Assembly: GCA_002943765.1 (NCBI GenBank)
Contig: PQWQ01000008.1
Span: 992,001 to 1,056,000, forward strand
Direction of reading: 5' to 3'
From: Psoroptes ovis
Lineage: Eukaryota; Arthropoda; Arachnida; Sarcoptiformes; Psoroptidae
DNA: 64,000 bases
This document shows, in pieces, positions 34,672 to 46,296 of this stretch (positions are counted from its first letter, which is position 1; the number at the start of each line of letters is the position of its first letter). The position numbers and the translations under genes were made by a program. The notes below the pieces were generated by a model that was not told the DNA's origin, made no database searches, and saw nothing but the letters and a program-made list of their open reading frames with translations.

Positions 34672-35365
34672 CCGTAGATTAGATCATTGAAATCTATTTA
34701 TTTGTTCATATATTCGATCAATGATGAGAACATCTGTTGGAAATTTGAAATCTGAAAAATTCAAAACGTCTAAAATTCATAAATCTGTCATCGATATATC
34801 GAGTATCTTTATGTTGTTGACTTGGTCGTTTGATTGAACTGATGCAAATTTTTTTTTCAAAGGGGACAACCGATCGGAGATCGGAATCCCCCATAGATTT
34901 CTTAAAGATTTTTTCAAAAATCTTTTGACGTTTCCGGGGCATGCCAAGGGGATACTAGGGGACTATGAGACTTTGACAGCTCTGAGATTTCAGAGGGTTC
35001 TTTGGAATCAATTTGAGATTTGCAAAATTTGATTCTTTGTTTTGCAGAATTTTATTGTTTCAAATATTATTAGGGTGTCCCCCGTGCTAGAATTTGCAAA
35101 AATTTAAATTTAAATTCTGTCAAAAATCATTGTTTGATTATCGTTGTTATGAATAGCCGCTTTGAATATTTATGAATTCATATTCATAATCATCAAATAT
35201 TCTGACAGAATATCAGAATTCCCTTTTGCCTAACAAGAAAAAAAATGATTCCGAAATATACACATTTTCATTGATCCGACAAATCAGCGGCACAAAAACT
35301 TTTTGGACAACCCTTTGTGAACAACCCTTTTGGGCCATAATTTACAATTAATCATCAAAAATGTA

Positions 35366-35447
35366 TTAGATTGTCCCATAAGTTCTTGCCGTTTCTTAGA
35401 TTTTTTTTTTCATTCGAAACACGGCAAGAACTTATGGGACAACCTAA
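35366..35447. mobile_element. Mariner-like MITE, family B
   Basis: TTAGATTGTCCCATAAGTTC pairs with GAACTTATGGGACAACCTAA; CTTGCCGTTT and the complementary ACGGCAAG extend the arms. TA on both sides. Confidence 0.88.
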
Positions 35448-36665
35448 TAAATTAGGAATTCAAAAACAAACAAAAAAAAACAAAAAAAATGTTCAAAATT
35501 TGTCTTTGTGAATTTGACACAATCAAATATCAGTGGAATTTGTTCATTAATTCATTCATTTATTCATTAATTCATTCATTCACTCAGTAAGTCAGTCAGT
35601 CAGTCAGTTAGACATTCACAAATTACAAATTTGAATTTCAATTTGTTTAATTTATTCATGATATTTTTTGATGATTTCATGAAAATTTTCAAATTCTCCT
35701 TTGTACAATTTCAAATACTTTCAAATTACCTTTCACATAGAGATAGTCATTGATGAATTCCCATTTGAATTTTTCCCCAAATGAATTGTCCATGATTTTG
35801 TATTTAAATTTTTTGATTTAAGGGTGATTTTAGGTAAATCAAAGTTTCATTTGATTTCTGCTGATTTTACTTTACAATCAACGTGACATGTTACGTGACA
35901 TAAAAATGGTCAAATGGGCATTTGATGATAACTGATTGGCTGATGATTAGTTGGTCATTCTACAAGTTCGCTCAGATCACCGATATTAATAAATTATCGT
36001 CGGTCGATGTGCTTTTCTACGGCTGCAAACAGCTGAAGTTTGGTCAAAAAAAAAACCTTTCAAAGAAAAAATGCGCAATTGATTCAATGTCGATAATCAC
36101 CAATCAATTGTGACTAATCATATATTTCAATGATTCAATGATTAAATTGATTAATGATTGAATTGATGAAAATAATTGTCAATCAACACTGATCAATCAA
36201 TCGCTGAATCAAAGCTTTGATTTGCATCGAAAACAAAACAAACAAACAAGCCAATCAATCAACAACTACAAAGGCAGCAATTAATCAACATCAGTGAGCC
36301 ATGAATCATTGATTAACAATGGAAATTTCTTCATTGAAAACAAACATGAAAACCTTCAACAGGCAGAAAAGCTTCAATTCGCTGAAGGTTAACCGTGGAT
36401 AGCCCTATGGCTCCACATCTCCATGGTTCCACGGTTTCAAGGGCTGAACTTGACCATGATGGACCTTGCGGACGCGCCTCGGGCGATGGAAATCGGGGAC
36501 CAATAATGGACAATGGTCAATTGGATGGACAATGGACAATCGGAACAAACGAATTATTCGTGTGTCTTTGAATCGAATCAAATCTTTGATTTTATTCAAA
36601 CATTTTTGATCTTAGGTAAATTACATAAATGGCAACAAATCATTAAATAACGATAGGGTTTATAA

Positions 36666-36671
36666 TTTAAT
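36666..36671 (-). terminator. ATTAAA polyadenylation signal of Gly/Tyr-rich gene 2
   Basis: ATTAAA on the minus strand, 108 bp past the stop codon. A canonical AATAAA lies further on at 36591-36596. Confidence 0.45.
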
Positions 36672-36778
36672 ATTAATAATTATCTTTGGATTCGATGGTC
36701 ATTGATGTTGGTTGTTGGTAGTCGGTTATTGTTGCAATACTTATGATATCAACATATTTTTTACATAATCATCATTAT

Positions 36779-37054
36779 TTAACCATAATATCTACCGCCA
36801 TAACCACCGTAACCACCATAACCGCGGCCATAACCACCATAACTATTGAAATTGTTGTAACCATAGCTTCGGCCATAACCACCGTAACTGCCGTAACCAC
36901 CGTAGCCGCCATAACCACCGAGACCTCGACCATAACCGCCATAACCGCCGTAGCCTGGATAACCACCATAACCGCGGCCATAACCACCATAGCCATATTG
37001 GGCAGCAGCCATAGCTAAGATGGCAAAGAATACGATAGCGATGATTGATTTCAT
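36779..37054 (-). CDS. Secreted Gly/Tyr-rich peptide 2
   Basis: Intronless minus-strand frame of 91 residues. The signal peptide MKSIIAIVFFAILAMAAAQ is nearly identical to that of the gene at 10.5 kb. The mature part is GYGGYGRGYGGYGGYGGYG-like with Ser/Asn/Phe only near the centre and Arg spaced through it. TATA box at 37150-37157 on the same strand. It sits head-to-head with gene 3 (ATGs about 2.0 kb apart). The likely role is a structural or antimicrobial secreted peptide; the sequence cannot decide. The plus-strand open frame here is the mirror of its repeats. Confidence 0.87.
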   Translation of the reverse strand: MKSIIAIVFFAILAMAAAQYGYGGYGRGYGGYPGYGGYGGYGRGLGGYGGYGGYGSYGGYGRSYGYNNFNSYGGYGRGYGGYGGYGGRYYG

Positions 37055-37149
37055 TTTTGAATTATTTTAAGTTTTTTGATTTGTTTGATATTTGAATTAA
37101 CAAATGAAATGTTGTTTGATGATATTGTTTCGAATCGAATCGGCACCTC

Positions 37150-37157
37150 TATTTATA
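37150..37157 (-). promoter_or_regulatory. TATA box of Gly/Tyr-rich gene 2
   Basis: TATAAATA on the minus strand, 96 bp before the ATG, matching the layout of the two paralogous genes. Confidence 0.75.
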
Positions 37158-38422
37158 CTCGAAAATATCGATGTAATCACCATAGACAAGCAACAGCATC
37201 AACATTATTTGCCACCAACAACAAGCATACAGCAAAACATACACACAAATCAATTATCAATCGATGATAGTCACTATTATTATCATAATAATCAAATGTA
37301 TGTATGTACACCATTATTATTATCATCAATAAATGAGCCTCATCAACTCCTGTATAATACAAACACACAACAAACAAACACAAATGAACAAATGAAAGCA
37401 ACAAGTGGCAGACGACCAATTTTGTTCTTGTTTTTGAGTTTGATTTTGATTTGTATCATTCGTATTCGTAAACAAGCGCAGCAAGCTTCGTTGTTGTGGT
37501 GTTGATAAACAAATTTCAAGGTAACCTATGCGAAAAACAAGAAACAATTAAACAAGTAATCAAATAAACAAGCGACGACGACGACCATTGTGGCAACATG
37601 TTTAGTCGATGATCAAACAAACAAAGAATATCGAAGAGAATCAATGACTTGATTAGTCAAAGTATTCGATGGATTGTCGCAAGGATCCAGCGTCAAATTG
37701 TCCGGAAATTTTCGGCAGCCCTAAACCTCTGGTTATTTCGTAACAAACGATTTCGAAGATTTTGGGCGCAAACGATGGTTCGTCTCATTGAAAAATGATG
37801 TAAAAATTTGAATTATGGCTTTGCAGAAGAATTGCATCATATTCTTATCGAATTGAATTTTGAATTCAAATGAATTCATTGATTTATTATTAGCATCATT
37901 ATTAGCATCGAATGTTATTATTATCATCAAATGTCATAATTATCATTAATCGGATCATGTTAACCTTCGAATAAATGATATAATCATAACCACTCGTATC
38001 ATTATTAATTATATGGATTATCATCATGATCAATGATATTTATTTATAGATTTTTGGTTTTTGGTTCTGAAATTATGATTCATAATTAAATAATTTATGA
38101 AATTTTAAAACCAATGATTATATTGGTTTTATAATCATCATCATTATTTGACTAAATTACCAAATCGATTTCATGGATTATATGTGTATTTTAATGAATT
38201 AATCAGTGGTTAATAATCACCAATCATCATTCGGAAATGGTGATTAGTTAAAGTATCAATTATGAATTCAATCAATCGACACATGCGATTGAATTATGAT
38301 GAAATCATGTTCAAATTTAGCCATTAATCAGATGGTGAAAATGAATTAATTGATTTAATCAATCACCATTAATTGATTATCATAATTAATTGATTGGTGG
38401 TGATTAAGATATCTTTGAAATA

Positions 38423-38471
38423 TTTGAAATTTAAATTTTCAAAATGAAATTTTCAAAATTTAAATTTCAAA
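38423..38471. repeat. Perfect 17-bp-arm inverted repeat
   Basis: TTTGAAATTTAAATTTT (38423-38439) and its exact complement (38455-38471). Confidence 0.75.
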
Positions 38472-38810
38472 TCTGAAATTCGATGATGATATCATTATCA
38501 TTAATGGTGATGCTAAACACTACCAATCACCAAAACCATCACTGTAGTCATCAACATTATCATTATTGTCTTGTCTTAATTAGTGACTTTGTCATTAATT
38601 GATATCTTTGTCATTAATCATCTTTGAATATTCGAATATCATTGAACACATTAGGAAATTCAATGTTAGCCATTGTCTTAGAATTTCTTCATTTGTTTTC
38701 TTATCAGTGAATGATTGTGGCATTGTCTCTTTTTCCCTCTGTGTTTGTCTCTTTTGTTGTAGTAAATTCGGTTGATTAAATTTTTTACAAATTTTAAAAG
38801 ATAATTCAGG

Positions 38811-38887
38811 GGGCTGTCCGAAAAGTTATGGCTGAAATTAATGCAGGAGTTTGGTTGAAAAATCAGTCAGAACTTTTTGGACGACCT
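38811..38887. mobile_element. Mariner-like MITE, family A, diverged
   Basis: GGGCTGTCCGAAAAGTTATG pairs with AGAACTTTTTGGACGACCTC. It lies about 90 bp before the TATA box of gene 3. Confidence 0.75.
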
Positions 38888-38978
38888 CGATTTTCGCACG
38901 ATGACAATTCAAACGTGACATTTTTTTTCAGGTATCAAAGGTGTTTGTAGATAAGGTGTTCAATGGAAAAATTTTTCG

Positions 38979-38986
38979 TATAAATA
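38979..38986 (+). promoter_or_regulatory. TATA box of Gly/Tyr-rich gene 3
   Basis: TATAAATA 107 bp before the ATG. It is followed by CTCGATGAA, resembling ATCGATGAA after the box of gene 1. Confidence 0.75.
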
Positions 38987-39092
38987 CTCGATGAAATCAC
39001 TGGGAAACAATCAAATCAAAATCAAACCAACTAATCAAATCGAAATCCAGTAATCAATTGATCAGCTGATTTTCTTAACCCGAAACGCAAAT

Positions 39093-39377
39093 ATGAAATC
39101 AACAATTTTCACCATTTTATTAGTGGCCATTTTCGCTGTTTTGTCCGTATCGGCAATGGGTTATGGCGGTGGTCGAGGTTACGGTGGTGGCTATGGCGGC
39201 GGTTATGGTGGCGGTTACGGTAAAGGTGGTTACGGTGGTGGTGGCTACGGCCGAATGATGATGTATCGCGGTGGTGGCGGATATGGCGGCGGCTACGGTA
39301 AAGGCGGTTACGGTGGTGGTTATGGCGGCGGTTATGGTCGAGGCGGTTACGGTGGTGGTGGTAAATACTATGGTTAA
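39093..39377 (+). CDS. Secreted Gly-rich peptide 3
   Basis: Intronless frame of 94 residues. The signal peptide MKSTIFTILLVAIFAVLSVSA differs from that of genes 1 and 2. The mature part is GYGGGYGGGYGKGGYGGG-like, richer in Gly and with Lys rather than Ala, plus a central RMMMYRG. It ends GGGGKYYG, recalling the RYYG end of gene 2. AATAAA at 39569-39574. Codons are GGT/GGC with higher GC than its surroundings, as expected for poly-Gly. It may be a related but separately diverged member of the same secreted family; function unknown. Confidence 0.85.
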   Translation: MKSTIFTILLVAIFAVLSVSAMGYGGGRGYGGGYGGGYGGGYGKGGYGGGGYGRMMMYRGGGGYGGGYGKGGYGGGYGGGYGRGGYGGGGKYYG

Positions 39378-39568
39378 GCGGGAATGTCGCACCTTTTTTA
39401 ATCGGTTATCATTCGATGATGATCTGCAGAGCCGAATTGCTCAACATGCGCACCAAAAAGCCGGGAAAAATGTTTAAAAAAAAAATTTCATAGGTCATAA
39501 CCCTTTCATTTTGTTTTTTTTTTTACGAAATCCAATCAAAAAATCATTGAAATTTTCATTGAAAAATG

Positions 39569-39574
39569 AATAAA
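39569..39574 (+). terminator. AATAAA polyadenylation signal of gene 3
   Basis: AATAAA 192 bp past the stop codon. Confidence 0.45.
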
Positions 39575-40025
39575 TTTTTTCTTTGGAACCAAAAAAAAAA
39601 CCTCCCATTCATTAATCGGTCAAAGGTCATTCGACAATTCGACAACCTTTGACCAGCTGACAATTTTCACTCCAGCGACGCAGAATTCCGGTCAATTCTC
39701 CTTCGACCTTCGATCACTTGAAAGCTGTCGAAGCCATTGGCTGGCTTAGCGAGGCGCGCTTTCGCACAGCTGCGCAGCCATCGTGGCTCTCGGCGTATTT
39801 CTTCGCTCAAATTCTAATCGCCTTTGTATCGAATTATCTTTGAACAAATCAAACAAACAAACAAGACAAACAAACAAAAAACATTTTCCATAAATAAATC
39901 CTTATTTCAAGGCAACATTAATTCATTCAATCAAATCAATTAAATGAATGATCGACAATATTATCAGTGGTTTTTTTTTCAAAATTCTTTGAAATGATAA
40001 AATTATGAAATTTTTTTTCAATTTA

Positions 40026-40105
40026 AAGTTGTCCGAAAAGTTTTGAGCCCAATTTCAATGATGCCATAATGGGCTGATGAAACAAGAACTTTTCGGACAA
40101 CGACT
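40026..40105. mobile_element. Mariner-like MITE, family A, diverged core
   Basis: AAAGTTGTCCGAAAAGTTTT pairs with AGAACTTTTCGGACAACGA. Confidence 0.75.
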
Positions 40106-40798
40106 AATCAATGATCGATGCTCATTCGCTTACCCCATTGCCCCCGCTTGTTGATGATGAACAATTTTGATTATTTAAACCTCATTGATTATTTCTAGAT
40201 ACCTTTAAGCGTATTACCTTTTTGATTATTTCAGAAATTTAAGAATTTCTTCAATTCAAATTTAATAATTTCAATGAAGCAAAATACACGATTAATTCAT
40301 TGACATTAATTGATTTGATTTGTTTTGATATTTGAAATTTTGATTCAATCATTTTGTTTTGATCACCGAAGTACATTACATATTTGCAATTCTATAAATT
40401 CTATTATTATTCTATTCTATCATTATTATTTACCTTTAGGGCAAAATATTATAATTGAATCGATGAACGATTTGAGATGAAAATGAATGAATTAATTGAA
40501 ATTATGGAAAAATTATGAATCATGCAAAGTGAAGCAAGTGAAAGTTACCGCGAATGAGTGTTGATGTCCAATCCAGTTTCCGAAGAATTGGTCGAAAATG
40601 GTCAACTCTTGGGTCAACTTCAGGCTGGAAAAATTTTTTAGGAAAATTTCCGAAAAATTCAAATCAAATCGTCGAAAATTGTTCATAATCTCATTGGTAC
40701 ATTGTTAGAATGATTCAAAACGATTCAAAATGTTCGAATTTAGATGTTGACCTTCGAATGTGTAATTCAAAATTCGAATTCATTGTTGATTGGAAACA

Positions 40799-40884
40799 TG
40801 TGTCCGAAAAATTTTCTCTGATCATTCAACGCATTGACCGATTGAAAATTGAAGAAAATACGCGCCAAAACTTTTCGGACAATC
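40799..40884. mobile_element. Mariner-like MITE, family A, diverged
   Basis: TGTGTCCGAAAAATTTTC pairs with CAAAACTTTTCGGACAATCA. Confidence 0.65.
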
Positions 40885-41389
40885 AATGATATTATTCTTG
40901 ACAAATGAAATCAAATTAATTAATTTGACAATTGATTGATTAAAAATTGTTGACAGCAAACAAACAAACGAATGAAAATTTTGTCAACAAAATTTTCCAT
41001 ATCATTGAGCGGAGAAATTCTCATTGATTTTGGATCGATTCGTGGTGGACATTTCCATCCCTGTTCCAGTGATTTCCAACACCAATCCATGGGGAAAATC
41101 AACGGGTGGAACAACTGTCCAATGATTGCCACTGCTACTCCACCGACACCACCACAAGTGATTTTCCAACAGTGATTTACATTGAAATGTCCACCAATGT
41201 TTGAAAACTAAACGATTATGAATAATTGATTATTATCATTCGATTGATTGATTGATTTAATTGATTCAATTTGAATCATTTTTGAATCGATTTCACCACC
41301 ATCGAATTAGTGATATTAATCACCAATTGAATTCAATGGATCGACGATTAATCGTCGATTAAAGCAGAAACAAACGATTGTAATTATCA

Positions 41390-41637
41390 TCAACTTGGCC
41401 AATTACGATACCCACCACCACTACCTTCAATCCCACCGCTGTGACTACCCTTATTCCCATAATCGTAGTCACCACCTCTTTTATTTCACCGCTGCAACCA
41501 ACATCACCCTTATTCGTACCATGGTCACCGTCTTCAATTTCACCGCTGTTGCCACCACCACTACCATGGCCACCATTTTTTACCCTACCGGTATGATCAA
41601 TGTCGCCACCACCATCAGTACCACCACCACCTCCTAA
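41390..41637 (-). pseudogene. Frameshifted Gly-rich coding remnant
   Basis: On the minus strand two adjacent frames read as one Gly-rich protein. The first starts after TATTAG, a possible acceptor, with GGGGGTDGGGDID and includes GGHGSGGGNSGEIEDGDHG. Near 41480-41486 (GGTGAAATAAAAGAGG) this frame turns non-Gly, while a shifted frame continues RGGDYDYGNKGSHSGGIEGS then GGGYRNWPS and a stop at 41390-41392. A one-base-scale shift near an A-run best explains this. It may be a decayed paralogue or an exon with a sequence error. No signal peptide or promoter is visible. The plus-strand open frame here is only its complement. Confidence 0.45.
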
Positions 41638-42214
41638 TACGGAATAATCAATTTTGATTGAATTTCGATGATGATTTTCACAATTGAAATTAATGAAAAT
41701 TAATGAAAATTACTTGTCATTTTCATTGTTGCTGCTGTGGTTGTTTGTTGTTGATTATTTGTTGATTGTTTATTATTAGCTGGACGACAAACAAAATTAA
41801 CTGAATTAATTTTAATTTAGTAAATAATAAACAAGTAATTGTGATTGTAATTAATTAAATGATTCATTGTGTTTTTTTTGTGGGCAAAATATTGAATCAA
41901 CATTAAACATATTCCAACACACACACACGTGTTTACACGTGCATACACACCTCGAATATCCTCGAATTACATTACCTTAAATTGTCCATTGTTTTCTTCG
42001 ATGATTTTGATTATGATTTTGTTGTTTACAAAAACAACAATCACAAGGTCATCAAGAATGGTCAGTCGATATATTTTTGTTGATGAATAATTCAATAATT
42101 CATTATGAATCATAATTTGATTTTGATTCAAAATAAACGAAATTGGTGTCCATATTTCATTCGTGAATTTGAAACTTTGTCAAAGAATTTCCAGAGCTCA
42201 AAACACTTTAAAAC

Positions 42215-42290
42215 CAGTGATTCTCAACGACTGTTGCCGCGACATATTGGTGTTCCTCGGAATTGCTAAAAAAAAGGTTGAGAGTCACTG
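42215..42290. mobile_element. hAT-like MITE (76 bp)
   Basis: Ends CAGTGATTCTCAAC and GTTGAGAGTCACTG are complementary at 13 of 14 positions. They resemble hAT (Charlie/MER5-type) termini CAGTGGTTCTCAACC. The eight-base flanks TTTAAAAC and TTTTAAGC agree at 6 of 8, as for an old hAT target duplication. Confidence 0.65.
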
Positions 42291-42574
42291 TTTTAAGCAT
42301 TGTTTTGGGAAACACTGATCCTCATCAGGCCCTATGACGGAGCCTTCCGAGTTCCGCTCGAAAGGGTTCAATGTACAATTGTTCATCCAAGGGGATTCGA
42401 TTCGATTTGATTGTCTCCATTAGTTTTTTTCGAAGCAAAAACTTTCACTTTTGCCAAAGACATCATTGAACTTCAAGAAAACAATGAAATTTCACAAAAA
42501 ATTCTTCAATTCTTTGAACCTTGAAGAAAGGAATAGAAAACAATGGATTAAAAAATACATTGGGGGAGAACAAA

Positions 42575-42653
42575 GAGGCTGTCCGAGAAGTTTTTGCTGT
42601 TTATTACGTACAAATACATGGTGAAAACCGACAGAACTTTTCGGACGACCTCA
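42575..42653. mobile_element. Mariner-like MITE, family A, diverged core
   Basis: GAGGCTGTCCGAGAAGTTTT pairs with AGAACTTTTCGGACGACCTC; the outer GAGG/CCTC also pairs. Confidence 0.75.
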
Positions 42654-43754
42654 AAATTAATTTTTTAAAGGTTATACACGCTTACACATTTAAATATTGA
42701 TGATTGGAAAATAATTATACACAAATCAAAGATCTTTGATCAATTGTTTTCACTGACAAAAAAAAATTTTCAAAATTTGTCATCGATCGATCAATCAATT
42801 GTCTTCATGTCTATTTTTATTGATAATAATCAAAGATTATACATTTTTCAAATCCAATTTAATGTGTGGCTTTCCCCTGTCGAAGACATTCACTTTCTAC
42901 AAGGTGTTTGCGCACGTTTTTTTCAAGGTTTTCACATTCATTTTTCAAAATGATCGAATCATCTTGCTTGTGGCTACTTGTTCAGCCAGCTATTAGCTTG
43001 CTTGGCTTTTTCTCTTACGAAGAAAATTTCAAGCATTTTCAGCCATCTACAAGTGTCAGTGGCTCCTTCTACCATCTTCGAATCGATACCTTTTGAATAT
43101 CTTTAGATTTAAGAAACTTTTTAAGGAAAATCTTGGACATTTGAAAATTTCAATTAAGAAAAAATAGTGGATCCTCGGACCCTTTTAAGTCATTGGACTT
43201 GACAGGGTCTTTGGACCCTCGGACCCTTGTTTTAAAAGCCCAGTTTTAAAAGAAACAAATGGAAAAATCCATTAAAACTCGATCCTCAGAATGATTTGAG
43301 GACAAAAATGACAGGCAACGACCCTAGGGAATTAGACTTACATTTGAAAAAAATTCAATTCAACAAAAAATTCACCGAAATTGAAATAAATGATTTTTCC
43401 AATTGATTCTTCTTACTAGTCTTAGCCTTAGAATATTCATTGAATTCACGAAATCAATTTATTTTGATTAAGAATTTTCCGATTCTGATTCATCTTACGA
43501 ATCCCAAATACAAAATGGACCGGTTCCATTTCTGATTCCGTGTCCAAAGAATTAGAATCATAAAGCAAAAGTTACGAGAAAATTTCTCAGGAAAAACTTT
43601 TCCAAAATATTGCTGAGTTCATTATCTTCATATATTGAGGTCTTAATCATTGTCGTCGTATTTGTCGAACAAATCGATTTCAATTTACCATCAAATTATT
43701 CACTGATATACAGGATATAATCAATTTGTCTGCTGAAATCAAAACAAATTTCGC

Positions 43755-43830
43755 GAATGTCCAGAAAATTTGTACCGGCCATATAAATAGACAGTGTCAA
43801 TAACCTGACGACACAACTTTTCGGACAATT
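43755..43830. mobile_element. Mariner-like MITE, family A, diverged
   Basis: GAATGTCCAGAAAATTTG pairs with ACAACTTTTCGGACAATT. Confidence 0.6.
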
Positions 43831-46068
43831 TTCTTGCCAAATTTTTTTTGACTAAAAGAAAATCAAAAAAATTAACAAATTGCTTGGATTAGTTGAATCG
43901 AATTCAATTGCCCTTCTCCTCACCCGCCCAAAAAATTCTTTGAATCCTTAGATTTTCAAAATTTTTCAAATTGAATTCCGGAATTCAATGAATTCTTTTA
44001 ATTCAAATCCAAGAGATTTAAATCATCATCATCATTGAGTATCATGGGCGCAATTGACTATATCATGGGTACCATTGACTATCGTTGGTACCATTGATAT
44101 TATTATGATAATAATAATAATAAAAATCAAATGGCAAGGAAAATTGATTTTCATTCCTTTCATTGGATTCAAACACTTTCTAAATCTCGTGATTTGTCCC
44201 TTAACAGTGTAAGGCACTGAGTGGAATAAAATGAAAAAAATGATAATAATAATGGACCCATACACAAACATAGTGATATTCTGAAGAATTTCCAAATTCT
44301 TTTAACTTTGGAAATTATTTTTCAATATTCAAAAATCATTGAATCGTAACGAAAATGAATTGAAAAATTCTTCATTTTACGAGAGAAGAGATTTGAATCT
44401 TCAAAATTCAAAATTTCAAAATGTAATGGAATATATGAATGCGATCTTATGATTATCGGTCATTGATTTTTCAAATTGAAATTTTTTTTTTTCGGTGAAA
44501 TTCACCGAAAAAATATTCTTAAAGTAGTTGGCCATGATCAACTACGACGATCATCATTGCTAATCAATGACCCACAAAGATAAGACTATTTTTAAAAGGC
44601 TATTTTTATTTTTTCATTGAAACGTTTTTTGATTGATTTCCATCTAATAACCCGAATGGGTCATTCATACATGTAATGATTATTTGAAAGTCGTTTTCTG
44701 GCCGAAAAAAAATTTGATCGAATCGGCAGAATTTTTTTTCGGTACATCAGATATGTGTATTGGGCATGGGTTCAGTTGAGTGTTGTGCATATGCACAAAA
44801 AATTTCATAACAGAATTCAGCAGTTTCAGCTCTCAAGTTCTCTCAGTGAAAAAAAGGCTCAAGAATCAAAGAATCGACGAAGAAATTCAAAGATTCTTAT
44901 CTCGCCTATTTATAGAATTGAGATTTTTTTGAAATTCTGATCATTTTTTTTTTATTGATTTGTGTTTGAACCGAATGAACGGAAATTTTCAATTGTTTCA
45001 CTTGAATAAAAATCGATCGAATTTTTTTTTTTGTTTTGTTTAAGATTATTATTGAAGATTTTGAGAAGAATGTTTTCAAGAATTTTTTTTCTTCTCAAAA
45101 ATATTCCGTAGACTTTGATTTTTCGTAAAGATTTCAGCCACTTATCTCAGAGAATTAATTTTTACATTTCAACAGTCTATTTCGGGAATTTCGAATTCTT
45201 ATTCTTTGAATAGTTTGACAGTAGCTTTAGGATTTAGTTGTTCAATATGATATTCTGATCTAGATGTCTGTGAATATGGTTGATGATGTCGATGATAATA
45301 AGCTGGATTAAATTCTTAAATTGAATCTGGCTTTGAAGTTGAAAAGGCGGGAATTTTTTTAAATTTTTTTTTTTTAAATTTTTAAATTTTTTAAATTTAT
45401 TTAATTTTTCATTCGACCGACAGATGGCGCCAAATCATCGTTGCAGAAATTTTCTGAAAATTATTCCATTTTTGACTAAAATTTCTCATTAATTCCGGAT
45501 TCAAAATTCAAAATTACCAATTCAGAATTCAAAGAGAATCACAAACAAAATAATAATAATAATAATCATTATTATTCAATGATCCATGTAACAGATAATG
45601 TCAAGAATTTAATGAAAATTCAATGACCAGAATCATTTGAAGAGGGTGAGGGGTTGTCACTAGTCACCATCAATAGTCAAATGCTTGAAATGTTCGACGA
45701 TGAATTCTCATTCAAAAATGAACATTTATCAATTTGAATTTGAATTTGAATTCATTCACTATGGCTTTGGCCTGGAATTATCATTATTTTCAACGAAATG
45801 AATGCTTCAAAATGAAAATGGAATTTGAAATTTCCAAAAAAAAAAAAAAAATTTCCAAAAGATAAATATTTATTTATTCACATTTATGAATGGGACATTT
45901 CAAAAAATACAAAACAACGCAATTCACTTGTGTTTCAAATGGTGTTCCATAAACGTAATCATGTTCCAGGCAATCGTGTATGTGTGTATGTGTGTGTGTA
46001 TGTTTCAATTGTCTTATTTTCTTGATTATTTCATTTTCATTTCAATTTTTCGTTCAATTGAATTTTGA

Positions 46069-46144
46069 TAATAATAATAATAATAAATAAATAAAATGAA
46101 ACAAATGATAATAACAATGATAATAATAATAATAATAATAATAA
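46069..46144. repeat. TAA/ATA microsatellite
   Basis: Two arrays of AAT/TAA units (46069-46093 and 46110-46144). Long minus-strand frames with YYYYY or IIIII runs here come from the array. Confidence 0.85.
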
Positions 46145-46206
46145 AACGAATGAATGAATATTGAAATGGAATGAATGATAAAATAATTTTCAAAATTATT
46201 TTCCAT

Positions 46207-46296
46207 GGTTTGTTCGAAAAGTTTTTGCGGATGGAACGTATTAAATTTCTGCCGGAAGATATGGTGAAAATACGCACGGACTTTCCGGACAGTCTC
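46207..46296. mobile_element. Mariner-like MITE, family A, diverged core
   Basis: GGTTTGTTCGAAAAGTTTTT pairs with GGACTTTCCGGACAGTCTC; GCGGA and complementary CGCAC remain near the arms. Confidence 0.65.

Larger units (their letters stand above)
34014..36660. other. Intergenic, no supported gene
   Basis: Contains three mariner-like hairpin elements and a lone half-end at 35287-35312. Also AGTC repeats near 35587-35610 and a less AT-rich patch at 36390-36500 whose minus-strand frame (60 residues) has no recognisable feature. Confidence 0.55.
37158..38978. other. Intergenic region between divergent Gly/Tyr-rich genes
   Basis: Mostly ATTA/ATCA-rich spacer. Open frames at 37.1-37.5 kb overlap the 5' flank of gene 2 and are Asn/His/Gln-rich without domains. 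Holds a collapsed hairpin remnant at 37696-37724, an inverted repeat at 38423-38471 and one mariner-like element. Confidence 0.5.

Noticed and set aside
35287..35312. Full mariner-like element
   Set aside because: Only a right half (AAAACTTTTTGGACAACCC) is present; no pairing left arm within 120 bp.
36331..36513. 60-residue minus-strand frame in a less AT-rich patch
   Set aside because: No homology recognised, no promoter or splice signals, and the patch shows weak inverted symmetry.
41395..41637. Plus-strand frame of 80 residues rich in His/Thr
   Set aside because: Complement of a Gly-rich minus-strand coding remnant.
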